From Beijerinckiaceae bacterium (GTDB lineage: Bacteria > Pseudomonadota > Alphaproteobacteria > Rhizobiales > Beijerinckiaceae), in assembly GCA_947452005.1 (NCBI GenBank), contig CANGBC010000004.1, positions 1 to 64,000 of the forward strand: a stretch of DNA of 64,000 nt. The letters are read 5' to 3'. A program made the position numbers and the translations under genes. The notes below the pieces were generated by a model. It did not search any database and was not told where the DNA came from. It saw only the letters and a program-made list of their open reading frames with translations. Of the stretch, positions 61,714 to 64,000 are shown piece after piece (the stretch's first letter is position 1; each line of letters opens with the position of its first letter).

Positions 61714-62331
61714 TTAATCGTCCAGTGCCGCCAATCTTTCCGCCTCAGCCAAATCATGCGGCGTGTTGGCGTTGAAGAATGGATCGACGGGACGCGTCGG
61801 CCAATCAACAGTGGCGAGTGCGTGGCGCGCGGTCCAGCGGTCGATCTTGCGGCAATCTTCTTCGACGAGCGCTTTGCGCAAATCATGACGCAGGCTCACG
61901 CTCCACAGACCGATGACCGGATGCGTCTGTCCGTCTGAACGCGCCACGCAAAGCTTGGCATCTTCCTCGCGACGAAAAGCATGAAACCTCGCCACGAGAT
62001 CGCGCGGCAGGAAGGGGCAATCGGCTGCCGCACTCACCACCCATTCGGTTTCAGGCCGGTTCTGCGCGGTCCAGTCTAGCGCTGCGAGTATGCCGGCCAG
62101 CGGCCCGGCAAAATCAGGCACGTCATCGGGCACAACGGGCAAGTCAAAGGCATCGAATCGTGCCGGGTCGCCATTGGCATTGAGAATGAGGCCGGAACAT
62201 TGTGGCCCCACGCGATCAATCACGCGCTGCAGAATGGTGCGTCCTGCAATCTCGCGCATGGCTTTATCACCGCCGCCCATGCGCCGTGCCAGACCGCCTG
62301 CGAGAATGACGCCAATTGTATCACTCATCAT
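61714..62331 (-). CDS. mobA: Molybdenum cofactor guanylyltransferase
   Basis: 205 residues, the size of MobA, which makes the bis-MGD cofactor from molybdopterin and GTP. The nucleotide motif [18 protein letters not shown] (residues about 7-24) and [12 protein letters not shown] with [10 protein letters not shown] are characteristic. Two ATGs in tandem (62331 and 62328) overlap the 3' end of fdhD. Formate dehydrogenases need bis-MGD, consistent with the neighbour. Confidence 0.92.
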   Translation of the reverse strand: MMSDTIGVILAGGLARRMGGGDKAMREIAGRTILQRVIDRVGPQCSGLILNANGDPARFDAFDLPVVPDDVPDFAGPLAGILAALDWTAQNRPETEWVVSAAADCPFLPRDLVARFHAFRREEDAKLCVARSDGQTHPVIGLWSVSLRHDLRKALVEEDCRKIDRWTARHALATVDWPTRPVDPFFNANTPHDLAEAERLAALDD

Positions 62332-63190
62332 CAGACCCTTTGCGCCTCGCGCGCATGCTTTCTTCTTCGACGAAGTTGAGATCTTGGTCGAAAATAATGC
62401 GCTCTTGTCCGGCCAGCGCAATGAAACGTTTGCCCTTGGCGCGACCAATCAGCGTGAGCCCGACCTGGCGTGCCAGTTCCACACCCCAGGCGGTGAAGCC
62501 GGAGCGTGACACAAGAATCGGGATGCCCATGCGCACCGTCTTGATGACCATTTCGGAGGTCAGGCGTCCGGTTGTGTAGAAAATCTTGTTCGCAGGATCG
62601 ATCTTTTCGCGAAACATCCAGCCGGCAATTTTATCAACCGCATTGTGGCGGCCGACATCTTCCATATAGCAAATGGGCTCGCCCTTTTCGCACAAGATGC
62701 AGCCATGGATCGCGCCTGCTGCCAGATAAAGCGAGGGCGTGGTGTTGATCTTGTGGGTCAGCTCATAGAGCCAGCTGGTGCGCAGTTCTGCTTGCGGCAG
62801 AACGGCATCCTCCACCGCTTCCATCAGATCGCCAAAGGCCGTGCCTTGGGCGCAGCCGGAGGTCAGCGTTTTCTTCTTCAGCTTTTGCTCGTAATTGGTA
62901 CCACGTTCCGTGCGCACAACGACGACTTCGAGATCGTCGTCATATTCGACCTCGGTGACGATATCGTCGGGCTTCAGCATGTTCTGGTTGAGCAAATAGC
63001 CGAGCGCCAGATATTCGGGGTAATCATTGATCGTCATCATGGTGACGATTTCTTGCGCATTGAGATAGAGCGTCAGCGCGCGTTCCACCGGCACACGAAT
63101 ATCGACGGGCGCACCCGTCTGATCAATGCCGCTCACCGCCTCTGTCAGGCGGGGATTGTCGGGCGCGGGGCTGATGATCGCTTTTGTCAT
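62321..63190 (-). CDS. fdhD: Formate dehydrogenase accessory sulfurtransferase
   Basis: 289 residues. FdhD passes sulfur from a cysteine desulfurase to the Mo/W-bis-MGD of formate dehydrogenase. The conserved core [40 protein letters not shown] and [13 protein letters not shown] is intact. The mobile loop, CxxC in E. coli, is [10 protein letters not shown], with only the first Cys (113). It overlaps mobA and lies 6 bp from the mrp stop, giving an mrp-fdhD-mobA operon. Confidence 0.92.
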   Translation of the reverse strand: MTKAIISPAPDNPRLTEAVSGIDQTGAPVDIRVPVERALTLYLNAQEIVTMMTINDYPEYLALGYLLNQNMLKPDDIVTEVEYDDDLEVVVVRTERGTNYEQKLKKKTLTSGCAQGTAFGDLMEAVEDAVLPQAELRTSWLYELTHKINTTPSLYLAAGAIHGCILCEKGEPICYMEDVGRHNAVDKIAGWMFREKIDPANKIFYTTGRLTSEMVIKTVRMGIPILVSRSGFTAWGVELARQVGLTLIGRAKGKRFIALAGQERIIFDQDLNFVEEESMRARRKGSDDE

Positions 63191-63196
63191 CGCGCC

Positions 63197-64000
63197 TCAC
63201 TCAATGACAATGCGCGGGGCAGGCTTGGCAGCCTTGTCGAGCGAGGCCCAGACTTGTGCCGCGATGTCCTTGTAGATTTTCGCGTGATGCGAGTCGGGAT
63301 CGGTGGCGACCACCGGTCGACCCTCGTCGGACGTCTCGCGGATATTCATGTCGAGCGGAATCTCGCCCAAGAATGGCACGCCGAGTTTTTCAGCTTCCGC
63401 ACGCGCGCCGCCATGGCCGAAGATCGGCGAGATATGTCCGCAATTGGGGCAGCAGAAGCTCGACATGTTTTCGATGACGCCGAGCAGCGGCACATCTACC
63501 TTCTGGAACATGGCAATGCCGCGCCGCGCATCAATGAGCGCGAGATCTTGCGGGGTGGAGACAATGACAGCGCCGGACGTTGGCGTCTGTTGCGCAATGG
63601 TGAGCTGTGCATCACCTGTGCCCGGTGGCAGATCGACCACGAGCGCGTCCAACTCGCCCCACGCGACTTCGCGCAACATTTGCGAAATGGCGGAGATCAC
63701 CATGGGGCCGCGCCAGATCATGGCGGCATCATCATCAATCAGGAAACCGATGGACATGACTTTCACGCCGTAGCGTTCCATCGGCTCCAGCATGCGTGGG
63801 CCAACCATGCGCGGCTTGCCACGCAGGCCAAAGAGGCGCGGCTGCGAGGGGCCGTAAATATCAGCGTCCAGAATGCCGACTTTGAGGCCGAGTGCCGCGA
63901 GGCCCAAGGCCAGATTGCAGGCAGTGGTGGATTTGCCAACGCCGCCTTTGCCGGATGCCACGGCAATAATGTGTTTCACACCGGGAAGGGCTGCGGGCTT
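63197..64000 (-). CDS. mrp: Mrp/ApbC-type iron-sulfur cluster carrier ATPase (partial, N-terminus outside window)
   Basis: 267 codons are visible and the frame stays open to the edge. Mrp proteins have an N-terminal DUF59 domain of about 90 residues, which must lie beyond 64000; an internal GTG at 63979 should not be taken as the start, because GVKHIIAVASGKGGVGKST is continuous family sequence. The deviant Walker A is SGKGGVGKST, then DADIYGPSQPRLFG and the metal-binding CPNCGH (CxxC). It carries 4Fe-4S clusters to apo-proteins, perhaps a formate dehydrogenase here. Confidence 0.9.
   Translation of the reverse strand, partial: KPAALPGVKHIIAVASGKGGVGKSTTACNLALGLAALGLKVGILDADIYGPSQPRLFGLRGKPRMVGPRMLEPMERYGVKVMSIGFLIDDDAAMIWRGPMVISAISQMLREVAWGELDALVVDLPPGTGDAQLTIAQQTPTSGAVIVSTPQDLALIDARRGIAMFQKVDVPLLGVIENMSSFCCPNCGHISPIFGHGGARAEAEKLGVPFLGEIPLDMNIRETSDEGRPVVATDPDSHHAKIYKDIAAQVWASLDKAAKPAPRIVIE

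Noticed and set aside
63979-63979. GTG at 63979 as the start of mrp
   Set aside because: The frame continues to the window edge with family-consistent residues before the Walker motif, so the gene is cut by the window.
1-64000. CRISPR arrays, insertion sequences, phage genes, toxin-antitoxin or defence systems
   Set aside because: No direct-repeat arrays and no transposase, integrase, restriction or nuclease families were seen in any well-supported gene.
1-64000. TctA/TctB membrane components for the nine Bug receptors
   Set aside because: No gene has the large conserved TctA membrane protein or the small four-helix TctB; the membrane proteins present are MFS, ABC, DoxX, ChrA or unknown.

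Overview
The window looks like chromosomal DNA of an alphaproteobacterium, probably from the order Hyphomicrobiales. The reasons are moderately high GC, GC-rich third codon positions, frequent TTG/GTG starts, an Mrp/FdhD/MobA/MoeA maturation group, a DUF3618 protein beside a polyhydroxyalkanoate-type protein, and one copy of a dispersed palindrome (CGTCATTGCGAG...GCAATCCAT) of a kind I associate with Bradyrhizobium/Rhodopseudomonas relatives. No rRNA genes, intact tRNA genes, CRISPR arrays, transposases or phage genes are visible. No gene-free stretch exceeds 300 bases.

Layout. 1-230: AT-rich DNA ending in the 3' half of a tRNA-Arg(ACG), which looks like the attachment-site end of an element lying to the left. 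0.2-1.4 kb: a carboxymuconolactone-decarboxylase-like protein and a secreted protein. 1.6-9.9 kb: a catabolic cluster with two TctC/Bug-type solute receptors, two PrpF-family isomerases, an isochorismatase-fold hydrolase, an isocitrate-lyase-superfamily lyase, a type I extradiol dioxygenase and a LysR regulator with two DNA-binding domains. 10-20.2 kb: one long forward operon with a NMT1-type ABC importer (two binding proteins, permease, ATPase), a CapA-like protein, two MmgE/PrpD proteins, a fumarylacetoacetase-family enzyme, an alpha/beta hydrolase and another Bug receptor. 20.2-33.6 kb: methyltransferase, an exported class II aldolase, FAD monooxygenase, more Bug and NMT1 receptors, DoxX, an ornithine-cyclodeaminase-like enzyme, an ABC-F protein and two SDRs. 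33.6-40.3 kb: a hypothetical protein, an exported methyltransferase, hemN, an MHS-family transporter with a large insertion, a cytosolic class II aldolase and a Bug receptor.

40.5-43.4 kb holds the most unusual module. A Tat-exported thiamine-diphosphate enzyme of the acetolactate synthase/pyruvate oxidase fold is followed 14 bp later by a small periplasmic c-type cytochrome, then a secreted PEBP/YbhB-like protein. I infer a periplasmic 2-oxoacid-oxidising or decarboxylating system that passes electrons to the respiratory chain.

43.5-55.5 kb is mixed: glutaminase, MFS exporter, secreted amidohydrolase, small membrane proteins, a VOC protein, a Bug receptor with a group D flavin monooxygenase-like protein, chrA, a glycine-zipper lipoprotein, DUF3618, a PHA-system protein and pirin. 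55.5-64 kb is a molybdenum/tungsten block: a regulator with a ligand-binding domain, tupBCA, a degenerate MoeA-like protein, a MoeA fused to the same kind of ligand-binding domain, mobA, fdhD and the C-terminal part of mrp. It points to a Mo/W formate dehydrogenase locus just beyond the right edge.

Taken together, the first 50 kb is an uptake-and-catabolism region for carboxylic or aromatic acids. It has nine Bug receptors but no TctA/TctB membrane partners, so these receptors must share a transporter encoded elsewhere or act as sensors. Substrates cannot be named from sequence alone.
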